Notes: generated by a model from the letters alone, not told the origin. A DNA stretch of 64,000 bases from Bacillus sp. sid0103 (GCF_019219025.1 NZ_JAHUWN010000001.1:1-64000); one strand, 5' to 3'. Numbered from the stretch's first letter, positions 18,590 through 27,473 are shown. Made by a program: numbers and translations.

Positions 18590-19570
18590 TTAAACTAATA
18601 CTTTTTTCAATTTTTCCGTAAGCGCTGGGATTACCGACTTGTAATCAGCAATTACGCCGAGATTAGCTCGTTTAAAAATAGGTGCCTCTGAATCTGTATT
18701 GATTGCAACAACGGTCTTCGCATTGGTAATGCCTGCCAGATGTTGACTGGCACCAGAAATTCCTACTGCGATATAAAGGTCTGGCGCAACAACGGCCCCC
18801 GTTTGACCTACCTGCAGGTTAGAGGGAACCCAGCCAGCGTCACATGCGGCCCTTGAGGCACCGACAGTCCCACCTAATAATTCTACAAGGGACTGCAGAT
18901 CTTGAAAACCATCCGGTCCGCCCAGACCACGCCCGCCAGCGACAATAATAGCTGCATCCTCAAGACGGATGTCGGACAAAGCTGATTGAATCTTTACCAC
19001 CAACTTCGATAAAATAATTTCCTCTGGAATAGAGTAATCAACTGAAATGATTTCACCTGTTCGTGTTGAATCAGGGATAGCTAGTTCCTGACTCTTTTGA
19101 CGAATACCAACAACCACCTTTGGTCGTGTGGTTGAATACTCCCCATATGCCTTATCACCATAAATAGGCCGGACCCAAGTAAGCATTGTGGACTCGGTCC
19201 TAAAGTCAGTTACTTCTGTTATCGCAGATGCACCAATGCTCGTGGCTAGTCGACCAACAAGATCTTTCCCCATTCGATCAAAGGAAAGGATCAGCATATC
19301 GGCATCAGATTGTTGGAATACCGTTAATAGACTATCCACAAACAAGTCAACCTGATACTCTGCAAAGAGCGGATTTGTAATGGTATATACTTTGCTAGCC
19401 CCACAGGCAATTGCTTCCATAGCACCAGGCGTACTCGAAGGTCCAACCATGACAGCTTCGACACTCCCAGCGGTGGCATTTGCCAATCGACTGCCGAATG
19501 CCAGTGCTTCCTTGGTACCCGAGGTGAGCGATTCTTGATGTTGATTTGCAAAGATAAGTATTTTGGACAT
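18590..19570 (-). CDS. etfA: Electron transfer flavoprotein alpha subunit
   Basis: A 326-residue EtfA. The C-terminal FAD domain is clear: VAGGRGLGGPDGF, LGGTVGASRAACDAGWVP, QVGQTGAVVAPDLYIAVGIS, GASQHLAG and VAINTDSEAPIF. With EtfB it accepts electrons from flavoprotein dehydrogenases and passes them on towards the quinone pool. No ETF-quinone oxidoreductase and no classical acyl-CoA dehydrogenase are encoded nearby. The neighbouring FAD_binding_2 dehydrogenases are therefore the likely electron donors (inference). It starts 16 bases after etfB with AGGAGGT upstream and is the last gene of the operon. This is probably a pathway-dedicated ETF, since Bacillaceae usually carry another etfBA with fatty-acid genes. 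Confidence 0.95.
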   Translation of the reverse strand: MSKILIFANQHQESLTSGTKEALAFGSRLANATAGSVEAVMVGPSSTPGAMEAIACGASKVYTITNPLFAEYQVDLFVDSLLTVFQQSDADMLILSFDRMGKDLVGRLATSIGASAITEVTDFRTESTMLTWVRPIYGDKAYGEYSTTRPKVVVGIRQKSQELAIPDSTRTGEIISVDYSIPEEIILSKLVVKIQSALSDIRLEDAAIIVAGGRGLGGPDGFQDLQSLVELLGGTVGASRAACDAGWVPSNLQVGQTGAVVAPDLYIAVGISGASQHLAGITNAKTVVAINTDSEAPIFKRANLGVIADYKSVIPALTEKLKKVLV

Positions 19571-19585
19571 AAGATTACGTACCTC

Positions 19586-20380
19586 CTATAAAATCTTGAG
19601 TGCCAAGAGTTTGTCAGTCAATTCAGCTGCTAGCTCTGCACCATCACTGCCCTCGACGATCTCACAATTGACCTCTCTATTAAGGACGTAGGCCCGTTCT
19701 AATATTACCCCGGGTTGGCACCGCTCATTATCTAAGTCAAGATCGTCTGCTTCAAATTCCGTGATTGGCTTGCTCCTCGCAAGGCGAATATCCTTGACCT
19801 TTGGGAGGCGAGGAACGTTTGTCTCTGAACTAATTATGGTGAAAACGGCTGGATAGGGAACGCTCATTATCGTATATCCGCCTTCTGCTTCACAAGTAGA
19901 TTTCACAATTTTGTCATCTAATTCAAGTTCAGAGACGAGTGTCAAACAGGGGATGCCGAGTTCTTCGGCGAGAACCGGCCCAACCAGCCCCTCTTCAATA
20001 TCGCTTGCTTGATAGCCTGTCAGTACAAGCTCTGCACCACCAAGGGTTTTGATTGTTTGCGCAAGGATATGGCCAACTGCCTGACCATCGAGATTTTCCC
20101 ACTCCTCATCCCAGACACGTACGGCAGCATTTGCCGTGAACGAAAGGGCTTTTCTGAGTACCACCTCAGATGATTCATCCCCCAGGCAGACGGCAGTCAC
20201 CGTAGCACCTGGTGTTTTATCACGAAGTTGAATAGCCAATTCAAGCGCATTTTCGGCAAAGGAGTCTACTACCATGTCGTTGTCTCCGCTCACCGGACGA
20301 TTAGTCTCAGGGTCAATTTGAAAGTAACGTGGTGTAATTTCCGGATCAAGCACATGCTTTAGGCATACGACGATATGCAT
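19586..20380 (-). CDS. etfB: Electron transfer flavoprotein beta subunit
   Basis: A 264-residue EtfB with N-terminal HIVVCLKHVLDPE, central VVDSFAENALELAIQLRD and the AMP/flavin-binding region LVLTGYQASDIEEGLVGP. Length is typical. I place the start at ATG 20380, seven bases after AGAGGTGA, although a GTG directly precedes it. It partners EtfA downstream. The upstream neighbour is the racemase-like gene 31 bases away, so the three are probably one transcript. Confidence 0.95.
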   Translation of the reverse strand: MHIVVCLKHVLDPEITPRYFQIDPETNRPVSGDNDMVVDSFAENALELAIQLRDKTPGATVTAVCLGDESSEVVLRKALSFTANAAVRVWDEEWENLDGQAVGHILAQTIKTLGGAELVLTGYQASDIEEGLVGPVLAEELGIPCLTLVSELELDDKIVKSTCEAEGGYTIMSVPYPAVFTIISSETNVPRLPKVKDIRLARSKPITEFEADDLDLDNERCQPGVILERAYVLNREVNCEIVEGSDGAELAAELTDKLLALKIL

Positions 20381-20411
20381 CACTAGTTCACCTCTAGTTT
20401 TTTTTATTTGT

Positions 20412-21266
20412 TTACCCTTTTACTTCTGCACCTGCTCGTACTGCCAATCCTCGTTCCTTTTGCGGATTAGGGAAGGGCTCAAGTCCATACATCTCGCGCA
20501 GTCTTGCAACGGCTTCGGCTGGGGGTTTTGAATTGTAGTAGCCGCGGCGGGTCATATAAACTCCGGATACCCGCTTGAGATCCGCCAATGATTCACACAT
20601 CTTAATCCCAGCGCCAAAAGAGTCTACCACAGGTACGTCCCCAATCCTAGAAATCCCAAATGTGGCGAGGAATACGTTCATCGGTCCTTCACCTGGGACA
20701 ATCACATCCGCACCTTGGGCAATCGCTGTCTCGGCAGCTCTTTGAAAAGCAGCCATGACCTGTTCAGGGTTATGAAAGCCTGCAAGCACATCATCAAAGC
20801 CTGACTCAAGCGGAACAATTGGTCCAAGTTTCTCACCGAGACCATAGCGTGCAGCGTTTTGTCTAAGTTCATCTGCCAAAGGTGTCAAAAAGTTAACCAC
20901 TCCGATTCGGTCTCCGAGCATCGAAGCCATATGGAAGGAGGCTTGCCCATAACCCACCACTGGTATATCGACTAACGTCCGGGCCTCCAATAGACCCACA
21001 TCTGGAATAGTCCCGATAAACATCGCATCATATCCTGCCGCTTCAGCCATCAGGGCAGCGCGAACGAACTGCTCACGGTGCAGATTTTGCAAGTAGGAGT
21101 GAGTAATAAAATGACCGGGATAATGGGTGGGATACGTCTCTTCCGACATCCCATGCAAAACGACCTCCACGTCTGGGCGTGCTATTTTTTTCAAGTGGTT
21201 CATGATGGCATCCCTATATTGGGGTACCCTGTCAATCGTGGTTAAGCTTTGATGCCAGATTTTCAT
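20412..21266 (-). CDS. Asp/Glu/hydantoin racemase-like protein lacking both catalytic cysteines
   Basis: A 284-residue protein with the Asp/Glu racemase superfamily pattern: MKIWHQSLTTIDRVPQYRD, DAMFIGTIPDVGLLEART, VDIPVVGYGQASFHMASMLG and ADVIVPGEGPMNVF. Active racemases and decarboxylases of this fold use a Cys at the first and/or second loop (as in iaCfgDpGL and iiLGCaGM). Here the corresponding residues are Thr and Glu. The only cysteine (KMCESL) lies elsewhere. The fold is therefore convincing but the chemistry must differ: perhaps a cysteine-free isomerase, hydrolase or binding protein acting on a dicarboxylic pathway intermediate (inference). The gene sits between the 21-bp repeat array and etfB. 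Confidence 0.7.
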   Translation of the reverse strand: MKIWHQSLTTIDRVPQYRDAIMNHLKKIARPDVEVVLHGMSEETYPTHYPGHFITHSYLQNLHREQFVRAALMAEAAGYDAMFIGTIPDVGLLEARTLVDIPVVGYGQASFHMASMLGDRIGVVNFLTPLADELRQNAARYGLGEKLGPIVPLESGFDDVLAGFHNPEQVMAAFQRAAETAIAQGADVIVPGEGPMNVFLATFGISRIGDVPVVDSFGAGIKMCESLADLKRVSGVYMTRRGYYNSKPPAEAVARLREMYGLEPFPNPQKERGLAVRAGAEVKG

Positions 21267-21369
21267 TACAGTTACCTCCTTTTTTTGTATTTTTTATAGA
21301 GAAACTATTAATATACGCGATGAATTGATGAATTTTACTAGCTTATCATCACGTTTTCCGGGTAGTTCG

Positions 21370-21600
21370 GTGGATTTTTCTGGTCTTTCGGTAATTTTTT
21401 TAAGTTTAATCGGCGAATTTTTGTGTTCTATCAGCGGATTTTCTGGTTCTATCAGCGAATTCTCTAGTTCTATCGGCGAATCCAAATTTTACGGGCGAAT
21501 TCTTCAATATTACGGGCGAATTCTCCGATTTTACGAGCGCATCCACCCTTTCAATGAGCGAATTCTACAATTCTATGAGCGAATCCTATTCCAAGCACTC
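21370..21600. repeat. Degenerate 21-bp tandem repeat array 1
   Basis: GCGAAT or a one-base variant recurs at 21413, 21434, 21455, 21476, 21495, 21516, 21537, 21558 and 21579. Spacing is 21 bp except for one 19-bp step; two weaker units precede. A typical unit is GCGAATTCTCTAGTTCTATCG. It directly follows the stop of the FAD dehydrogenase at 21615 (minus strand), so it is probably transcribed. Short frames through it show 7-residue repeats on both strands and are not convincing proteins. Confidence 0.85.
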
Positions 21601-21614
21601 TCGCAATCCACCAA

Positions 21615-22991
21615 TTATTTGACTTTTACCTCTTTCAAAGCCTCTTGGACGGCAATCCGCCCGAATACTGCACACTTTCCTAAAGAACTCCCGGTCATAT
21701 ACCCTGCCCCGTGAAATCCGCCTGTTACTTCCCCGGCAGCATACAATCCTAAAATAGGCTCGCCGAAAGAATTGACCACCTGTGCGGCTGAGTTCACTGA
21801 CACTCCTGCATATGTTCCAAGCATAGCAACAGTTGACTCAAATGCATAAAATGGAGCTTTTTCGATCGGCGTTGGTTTTCCATAGTTATGGGTTAATGTC
21901 TTCCTGCCGAAGTCAGGATCTATTCCATCCTGAACCCCTTGATTGTATGTGGAAATCGTTTCTTCCAAGACTTCCAGTGGTACATCAATACAGTCAGCCA
22001 ATTCCTCCAATGTGTCGGCCTGATAGAGTAGACGGCGGCGTTTAAGTAATTCAAAATCATAAAGAGGGTCATCATGGACGCTCTTGCCCATAACGGTTTG
22101 GTCCCAAACCTGAAAGGTCACACAATCTGGCTGCTCGAAAGCGGCCTTTCCCAATAATTTATAGGAGATCGACTCGTTAACGAATCTTTTACCAAATTGG
22201 TTGACCATGATCGCTCCCTTATAGAAGGCTAACCCTTGCGACTTAACAGGTCCTGCAGCACTCGGATGAAAACCGTACGTCCCGTTCAAGTAAGGTAAAT
22301 CCTTTAGCCAGGCCCCATGTTCACATGCCATTCGGATTCCGTCTCCATGATTACCACGTCCTCCAATTCTTAACGCTCCCTTTAACTGGGGTGCAAACTC
22401 CTCTAGAAGTCCCTCACTTTTGGCGAACCCACCTGAAGCAATAACGATTCCCTTTGTTGCCTGTACAAAAAGTTCTTTTCCATCAACCTCATATAAAACA
22501 CGATCAATCCATCCCTCCTTATTTTTAAAAAGCCGTCTTGCAGGGGCATTAAAAAGGATTTTCACGTTTGGCAACTGCTTCAACCGTCTGTACAGTGTCT
22601 GAATTGCTTGATGTGGGTCAATAATGTGTCCCCGGGGAACACTGTGACCGCTAACCGCTTCGAGGGAGCGAAATTCTACCCCGTATTCAATCAGCCATTT
22701 ATATGTCTCAAATTGACGCTGACCATACGCCGTGACAAGTGCCGGATCGTTAACACCACCGCCAACCTCGTTCATGTCATCCATTAGCGATTCAATCGAA
22801 TCGATTATTCCCGCCTTTTCTTGTATGTCTGTTCCAGCGAATGCCATATACCCTGAGCTAAGGACTGTACTGCCGCCCAGTTCATCCTGCTTTTCAAGGA
22901 GCAAGACGTGTGCACCCGCTTCACCTGCCTCCACGGCTGCACACATACCTGCCAATCCGCCGCCTAAAATAACCAAATCATAGGTTTTCAT
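21615..22991 (-). CDS. FAD-dependent dehydrogenase 1 (FAD_binding_2: fumarate reductase/3-ketosteroid dehydrogenase superfamily)
   Basis: A 458-residue flavoprotein with N-terminal dinucleotide motif VILGGGLAGMCAAVEAGEAG, ribose-binding LLEKQDELGGSTVLSSG and a C-terminal FAD closure LYAAGEVTGGFHGAGYMTGS plus SLGKCAVFGRIA. The family desaturates or reduces carbon-carbon bonds next to carbonyls (fumarate, 3-ketosteroids, urocanate). There is no signal peptide and no heme or FMN domain, so it is cytosolic and needs an external redox partner, plausibly the EtfAB encoded downstream. It is one of three members in this island. Substrate unknown. Confidence 0.8.
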   Translation of the reverse strand: MKTYDLVILGGGLAGMCAAVEAGEAGAHVLLLEKQDELGGSTVLSSGYMAFAGTDIQEKAGIIDSIESLMDDMNEVGGGVNDPALVTAYGQRQFETYKWLIEYGVEFRSLEAVSGHSVPRGHIIDPHQAIQTLYRRLKQLPNVKILFNAPARRLFKNKEGWIDRVLYEVDGKELFVQATKGIVIASGGFAKSEGLLEEFAPQLKGALRIGGRGNHGDGIRMACEHGAWLKDLPYLNGTYGFHPSAAGPVKSQGLAFYKGAIMVNQFGKRFVNESISYKLLGKAAFEQPDCVTFQVWDQTVMGKSVHDDPLYDFELLKRRRLLYQADTLEELADCIDVPLEVLEETISTYNQGVQDGIDPDFGRKTLTHNYGKPTPIEKAPFYAFESTVAMLGTYAGVSVNSAAQVVNSFGEPILGLYAAGEVTGGFHGAGYMTGSSLGKCAVFGRIAVQEALKEVKVK

Positions 22992-23007
22992 TGATTATCA
23001 CACCCTT

Positions 23008-23445
23008 TTACTCGAGGTTATTTAACACTTCTAATGCAGCCTGGCAAACTTGCATATCATGGGTATAATGTCCACCGCTTACCCCTACACCGCCAATCAG
23101 TTCGTTATTGATTTTAATTGGATAGCCCCCGCCAAAAATAATCAGTCTTGGCGTGTGAACAATACCATGCAGCAATGGTGGATCATCCTTTAGTCTGTCG
23201 TACCATTCGTGAGTTGCCCTATTATAGGTAGCCGCAGAAAATGCTTTATTTTGTGAGATTTCCAGACTTAATACAGGTGCACCATCCATAGCAGCAAATG
23301 CTTTTAAATTCCCAACACGGTCGACAATTGTAATGCTAAACGGCATTCCTAATTCTCCTCCCTTTACTAAGGCGGCCTCAAGCATTTTATCAGCAAGTGC
23401 TAGACTAATATTTTTTGATTCAATAGCTGGAATAAATTTTGTCAT
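23008..23445 (-). CDS. GlcG/HbpS-type heme-degrading/cofactor-binding domain protein
   Basis: A 145-residue single-domain protein of the GlcG/HbpS family (old DUF336): AIESKNISLALADKMLEAAL, SITIVDRVGNLKAFAAMDGA, SQNKAFSAATYNRATHEW, and GGGYPIKINNELIGGVGVSG. Members accompany glycolate, propanediol and many aromatic or terpenoid catabolic clusters; some bind heme or cobalamin, but the pathway role is usually unknown. The start is ATG 23445 with AAAGGGGAT upstream. It lies between an SDR and an FAD dehydrogenase, within one operon. Confidence 0.8.
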   Translation of the reverse strand: MTKFIPAIESKNISLALADKMLEAALVKGGELGMPFSITIVDRVGNLKAFAAMDGAPVLSLEISQNKAFSAATYNRATHEWYDRLKDDPPLLHGIVHTPRLIIFGGGYPIKINNELIGGVGVSGGHYTHDMQVCQAALEVLNNLE

Positions 23446-23483
23446 GTAAGTATCCCCTTTCAACTTTTCGAATAATGGATTTC

Positions 23484-24212
23484 TTATAAATTTACTGGTC
23501 GGCCGCTTCCAAATGCTTCAATTGCGGTAGCAGTCACTGCGACACTTTTTGGCAAACATAAATCGACAATAACATTCGCAAGATCTCGTGGATGTAACCA
23601 ATTGTCTTTATTTACATCTGGGGCTAGATCGTTCATCATCTTTGTTACAACAGGACCAGGACAAACTGCGTTCACTCTAATTTTGTAAGGCTTTAATTCT
23701 TCCCCTAATGCTTTAGAAAATCCGATGACTGCATATTTTGAAGTAATGTATGCACTGCGGTCAGGACCGCCCTTCGTTCCCCAAATCGAAGACAAATTAA
23801 TAATTATACCGTTTTTCTTGTCCAGCATTTGCGGGACCACAGCACGAGTACATAAATAGACACCACGAATGTTTACATCTTGGACAAAGTCCCATTCCTT
23901 AACCGTTGTTTCACTAAACGGTTTAAGGAGCATCACACCGGCATTATTGATTAAAATATCAACCTGGCCTAAAGTTTCCTGGGTTCCTTGAACCACTCGA
24001 TTGACGTCATCTTCTGAGCGAACATCTCCGGAAAAAGCAATCGCCTTACCTCCGAGTTGATCATTTATATAAAGAGCTGTTTCCCTGCTTTCCAATTCAT
24101 TGTCAGAAAAAACGGCTACTTTAGCACCTTGTTTCGCCAAGAGGATACTGGTTTCTCTGCCTATCCCCCTGCCGCCCCCAGTCACTAGGGCTACTTTGTT
24201 TTTTAACTCCAA
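23484..24212 (-). CDS. Short-chain dehydrogenase/reductase
   Basis: A 242-residue classical SDR with cofactor motif TGGGRGIG (residues 11-18), NNAG (about 89-92), catalytic Ser in INLSSIWG and YITSK (Tyr-x3-Lys). It interconverts an alcohol and a ketone using NAD(P)(H). AVFSDN at the end of beta-2 suggests NAD preference, but weakly. In this operon it would oxidise a ring hydroxyl to the ketone used by the FAD dehydrogenases (inference). The start is TTG with GGAAGAGAGG upstream. Confidence 0.85.
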   Translation of the reverse strand: MELKNKVALVTGGGRGIGRETSILLAKQGAKVAVFSDNELESRETALYINDQLGGKAIAFSGDVRSEDDVNRVVQGTQETLGQVDILINNAGVMLLKPFSETTVKEWDFVQDVNIRGVYLCTRAVVPQMLDKKNGIIINLSSIWGTKGGPDRSAYITSKYAVIGFSKALGEELKPYKIRVNAVCPGPVVTKMMNDLAPDVNKDNWLHPRDLANVIVDLCLPKSVAVTATAIEAFGSGRPVNL

Positions 24213-24231
24213 GTCCTCTCTTCCTTTCCAT

Positions 24232-25653
24232 CTAAACTTTTAGTTTCTTAGAATCGGTTACGAAAGCTACAGCATGATCGCCTGCTCGGCGGCCAAAAAC
24301 TAGCCCCCTTAGCACAGATGTCCCGCCTGGATATTTCCCGTAATATAGACCAGCTGTTTCACCGACTGCATACAAGCCCGGAATCGGATCATGATCTTGG
24401 GATAAAACTCGCCCATTGATGTCAGTCGCTAATCCGCCATTCGTGAACACATTGGAGCAGACAATTGGATAGGCAATAAACGGGGCCTTATCAATTGGAA
24501 TGGCCCAATTGGACTTTGGCGGTGTAATTCCGATTGCCTGTTTACCATCCTTTTTATCCCACTGGAATTCACCAGGCTGAACAGCCGCATTAAAGGATTC
24601 TACTGTGGCTTTTAATGGTTCCACAGGGACACCAATCTTCTCTGCCAATTCCTCGAGCGTATCGGCAACAATAGCTGGTTTATCCGTCTCCACAGCCCGT
24701 TCATAGTTTGGAATTTCATACATCTTTTGATCACCAATCATGTACGCAATATGACCAGGGAGATCGTGGAATATTGTCCTGGCAACTTCTTCATATTGTT
24801 CGTCGACTGTTGTTTTTCCCTCATCAACAAACCGTTTGCCATCTTGATCGACTAAAATAAAATATGGATAGGTCATAACAGCAGCTTCTTCTCGCTTACT
24901 TCTTGGATCGACCGGTTCCGCATGGAATGAGTCGAACTGTCCTGCTGTCTTTGCCCCGATCTCCATCGCCATTCGAATTCCTTCACCTTTATTAAATAAA
25001 CCACCCTCTGCAACCGTCCGGATCTTATGTGCATCCCTGCCAATATACTGGGCCATCATTTCTTGATTCCCCTGGAATCCGCCCGAGGCTAACACCACCG
25101 CTCCAACCTTTAATTGCAGAGAGGTTCCACCTTTGACTCGCACCAATAATCCATCGACTGCTCCCTCATCATCAAGAAGTAATTTCCAAGCTGTTGCCTC
25201 GTAAATAATCTCTACGCCAAGCCCACCTGCACGGCGCGCTAGTGTGTCAACAATGGCACGCCCCCCGCCCACTGGCAGCAATCGGGGCCTTGATGCTGTT
25301 AAAAACATCGTAGGCAGGTAATCAAAATCTACTCCTTTTTCCTGTACCCAGCGAAGTGTGTTCCCTGCATCTTTGGCGAGAGTTTCTATGTACTCCCGAT
25401 CGGAATAGTTGTCTGAAAAGGCAATCATGTCCTCTACAAAGTTATCAGCAACTTCATCGAGATTTTTCATCCTCATATAGGAGGCGGTCCAACGGGAATT
25501 TCCACCCCGATGGTCGTAATCTGCACGTTCTAAAATGCCGATTTTTAACTTTTTATTTGATTTTTTTGCACTTTCGGCGGCAGATAATGCTGCTGTGGTG
25601 CCGGCAACTCCACAACCAATTACTACAATGTCATAATCTACTTCTCTTCCCAC
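24232..25653 (-). CDS. FAD-dependent dehydrogenase 2 (FAD_binding_2, TcuA/KstD-like)
   Basis: A 473-residue flavoprotein: VVIGCGVAGTTAALSAAESA, ILERADYDHRGGNSRWTASY, VVLASGGFQGN and a C-terminal LYAVGETAGLYYGKYPGG plus TSVLRGLVFGRRAGD. The YPGG...FGRRAG end recalls tricarballylate dehydrogenase (TcuA) and delta-1 ketosteroid dehydrogenases (YPG.G.). No TcuB-type partner is present, so electrons may pass to ETF. The GTG start has GAGGGGG 9 bases upstream. It lies in the operon between the lyase and the SDR. Confidence 0.8.
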   Translation of the reverse strand: MGREVDYDIVVIGCGVAGTTAALSAAESAKKSNKKLKIGILERADYDHRGGNSRWTASYMRMKNLDEVADNFVEDMIAFSDNYSDREYIETLAKDAGNTLRWVQEKGVDFDYLPTMFLTASRPRLLPVGGGRAIVDTLARRAGGLGVEIIYEATAWKLLLDDEGAVDGLLVRVKGGTSLQLKVGAVVLASGGFQGNQEMMAQYIGRDAHKIRTVAEGGLFNKGEGIRMAMEIGAKTAGQFDSFHAEPVDPRSKREEAAVMTYPYFILVDQDGKRFVDEGKTTVDEQYEEVARTIFHDLPGHIAYMIGDQKMYEIPNYERAVETDKPAIVADTLEELAEKIGVPVEPLKATVESFNAAVQPGEFQWDKKDGKQAIGITPPKSNWAIPIDKAPFIAYPIVCSNVFTNGGLATDINGRVLSQDHDPIPGLYAVGETAGLYYGKYPGGTSVLRGLVFGRRAGDHAVAFVTDSKKLKV

Positions 25654-25669
25654 TTCTATGTCCCCCTCT

Positions 25670-26557
25670 TTACTTGTTTATTAATGACTGATTTTCTGAA
25701 TACTTCTTTTCCCATTCTTTAATCTGGTTAAGTTTAAAGAGTGATTGCCGCTCTTCCCAAGTACAGATCAAATTGTGAACATGTTCTTGTGATCCTTCTG
25801 TTTTTAATATTTTTAAAGACTCGGTGATTCCCTTGATAGCTGAGCGAAGAACCGTATTTGCGCAAAGCATAATCTTAAAGCCCATTTCTTCTGCTTCTTT
25901 TAATGTAATAAGTGGAGTTTTACCACCTTCCACGAGATTAATTACCTGTGGGATTCCTGTTAAGGAACTGGTAATTTGTTTTAATTGCTCGATGGTAGTC
26001 GGCGCTTCAACAAAAATAATATCCGCACCTGCTTCCGCATAGGCATTTGCCCTTTCCAATGCATCTTCCATCCCATTTAGGGCCAATGCATCCGTACGGG
26101 CGATTATGGCTAAATTTTCATCTTTCCTGGTATCCACTGCTGCTTTGATTTTCCCGACCATTTCTTCCTTGGAAATCACATCTTTCCCATTGAAATGACC
26201 GCACTTTTTAGGTGAAACCTGGTCCTCCAGTTGGATCGCAGCTACACCAGCTCGTTCAAACTCACGAACGGTCCGGATAACGTTGATTGCGTTGCCAAAG
26301 CCAGTATCGGCATCGACGACAATCGGAATCGTCGTAACATCGGCCATACGAGTTACAATATCAACGACTTCTTTTAAGGAGGTCAGGCCTACGTCTGCCC
26401 AGCCTAATTGGGCATTCGATATTCCGGCACCAGTTGCGTAGATTGCGTGAAAACCGATTTCTTCTATTAATCTTGCAGACATGGCATCGAAGGCACCGGG
26501 TAAAATAAACGCCCCGGGTTGATGCAATAGATTTTGAAATTCCTTCGTTTTATTCAC
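25670..26557 (-). CDS. Isocitrate lyase/PEP mutase superfamily C-C lyase
   Basis: A 295-residue single-domain enzyme with LPGAFDAMSARLIEEIGF, the Mg-binding VVDADTGFGNAINVIRTV, AIQLEDQVSPKKCGHFNGK (the KKCGH loop carrying the catalytic Cys of lyases) and IIARTDAL. The KKCGH loop indicates a lyase (2-methylisocitrate, 2,3-dimethylmalate or oxaloacetate-type) and not a phosphomutase. It would split a branched 2-hydroxy dicarboxylate into pyruvate or glyoxylate plus a second acid. It may provide the final C-C cleavage of this pathway, because no HsaF/MhpE-type aldolase is encoded in the island (inference). Confidence 0.85.
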   Translation of the reverse strand: MNKTKEFQNLLHQPGAFILPGAFDAMSARLIEEIGFHAIYATGAGISNAQLGWADVGLTSLKEVVDIVTRMADVTTIPIVVDADTGFGNAINVIRTVREFERAGVAAIQLEDQVSPKKCGHFNGKDVISKEEMVGKIKAAVDTRKDENLAIIARTDALALNGMEDALERANAYAEAGADIIFVEAPTTIEQLKQITSSLTGIPQVINLVEGGKTPLITLKEAEEMGFKIMLCANTVLRSAIKGITESLKILKTEGSQEHVHNLICTWEERQSLFKLNQIKEWEKKYSENQSLINK

Positions 26558-26585
26558 TTTTTACAGCCTCCTCTTAACATACGGT

Positions 26586-27443
26586 TCATCCGATATGAAC
26601 AAATCCTTGAAACCAATTATCTTTATACAAAGAATCATTCCTATTCCCGTGGATTCGCTCGTGCCATACTATTGAAAGAATTTCATTATGCATAGCTGCA
26701 AATTCTAAATCAGATCTTTGAGGTATTAAATGTTTTTCTTTCGTTACTTTCATTTCCATCACATGTGATTGAAAAGCCCCTTTTACTGTGACGACATACC
26801 TCCCAGGAGCAGGTAATGTATAGTGAGGCCTTACTTTAAGTGTGCTTCCATCCCAATCACATGCCATTTCGTAGGGGCGCCCTAAAAATGCTGGTAACTC
26901 CTCGACATTCCCACTGGCTAATTTTTCTCGTATACAAGTCGAACTTATTTTCTCCCCTTGATATTCCACTTTATTGACTTTCGTTACCCCCAGGACACTG
27001 CCTGAATCGTTTTTCAAGCGGTCCATACGGCCTTCACCACGAAAACCATAGGTATAATCAAAACCGGCCACTGCATGGACTACACCTAGTGCAACTAAAT
27101 ATTTAGCAGTAAACTTTTCAGGGGAAAGCGCCGCGAATTCTTTGTCAAATTCGACAATATAGAAAATGTCGACACCCAGTTCACTAAAGATTCTTTCCTT
27201 ATCAGAAAGCGGCATTAAATAGTCAATCTGTGTTTTTCCATTGGATAAAACCGATTTCGGATGTGGAAAGAAACTCATCACAGATAATGGTATATTCATT
27301 TCACTTGCTTTCTGAAAAGCGGTTTTAATCACTTCACGGTGTCCATTATGAATACCATCAAAAAATCCTAGGGCCATTACACTGGGTGTAGCATTTTGTT
27401 GAAAGTCCGCTAGATTTTCAGGATTCAAATAAAATGTCTCCAT
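26586..27443 (-). CDS. Stand-alone FAD synthetase (FMN adenylyltransferase) domain protein
   Basis: A 285-residue protein. Residues 1-185 match the nucleotidyltransferase half of RibF: MALGFFDGIHNGHREVIKTA (HxGH-like nucleotide site), VMSFFPHPKSVL, GFDYTYGFRGEGR and ISSTCIREKLASGNVE. The riboflavin kinase half is missing: the GxGRG...GFPTAN signature is absent and is replaced by about 95 residues of beta-rich sequence I do not recognise. It should convert FMN to FAD but not make FMN. Its place between a flavin monooxygenase and a lyase, with three FAD dehydrogenases, ETF and monooxygenases nearby, suggests dedicated FAD supply. Confidence 0.8.
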   Translation of the reverse strand: METFYLNPENLADFQQNATPSVMALGFFDGIHNGHREVIKTAFQKASEMNIPLSVMSFFPHPKSVLSNGKTQIDYLMPLSDKERIFSELGVDIFYIVEFDKEFAALSPEKFTAKYLVALGVVHAVAGFDYTYGFRGEGRMDRLKNDSGSVLGVTKVNKVEYQGEKISSTCIREKLASGNVEELPAFLGRPYEMACDWDGSTLKVRPHYTLPAPGRYVVTVKGAFQSHVMEMKVTKEKHLIPQRSDLEFAAMHNEILSIVWHERIHGNRNDSLYKDNWFQGFVHIG

Positions 27444-27473
27444 GCAGCTCCCTCCTTTATCGCCTATTTTTTA

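Noticed and set aside
21294..21714. Open frames across repeat array 1 on both strands (63 and 129 codons) with 7-residue repeats
   Set aside because: Both frames arise because the 21-bp period is a multiple of three; there is no ribosome site and the plus-strand frame runs into the FAD dehydrogenase gene.
27444..27473. FMN riboswitch before the FAD synthetase gene
   Set aside because: The gap to the upstream gene is only about 30 bases, far too short, and no RFN-type conserved sequence is seen.
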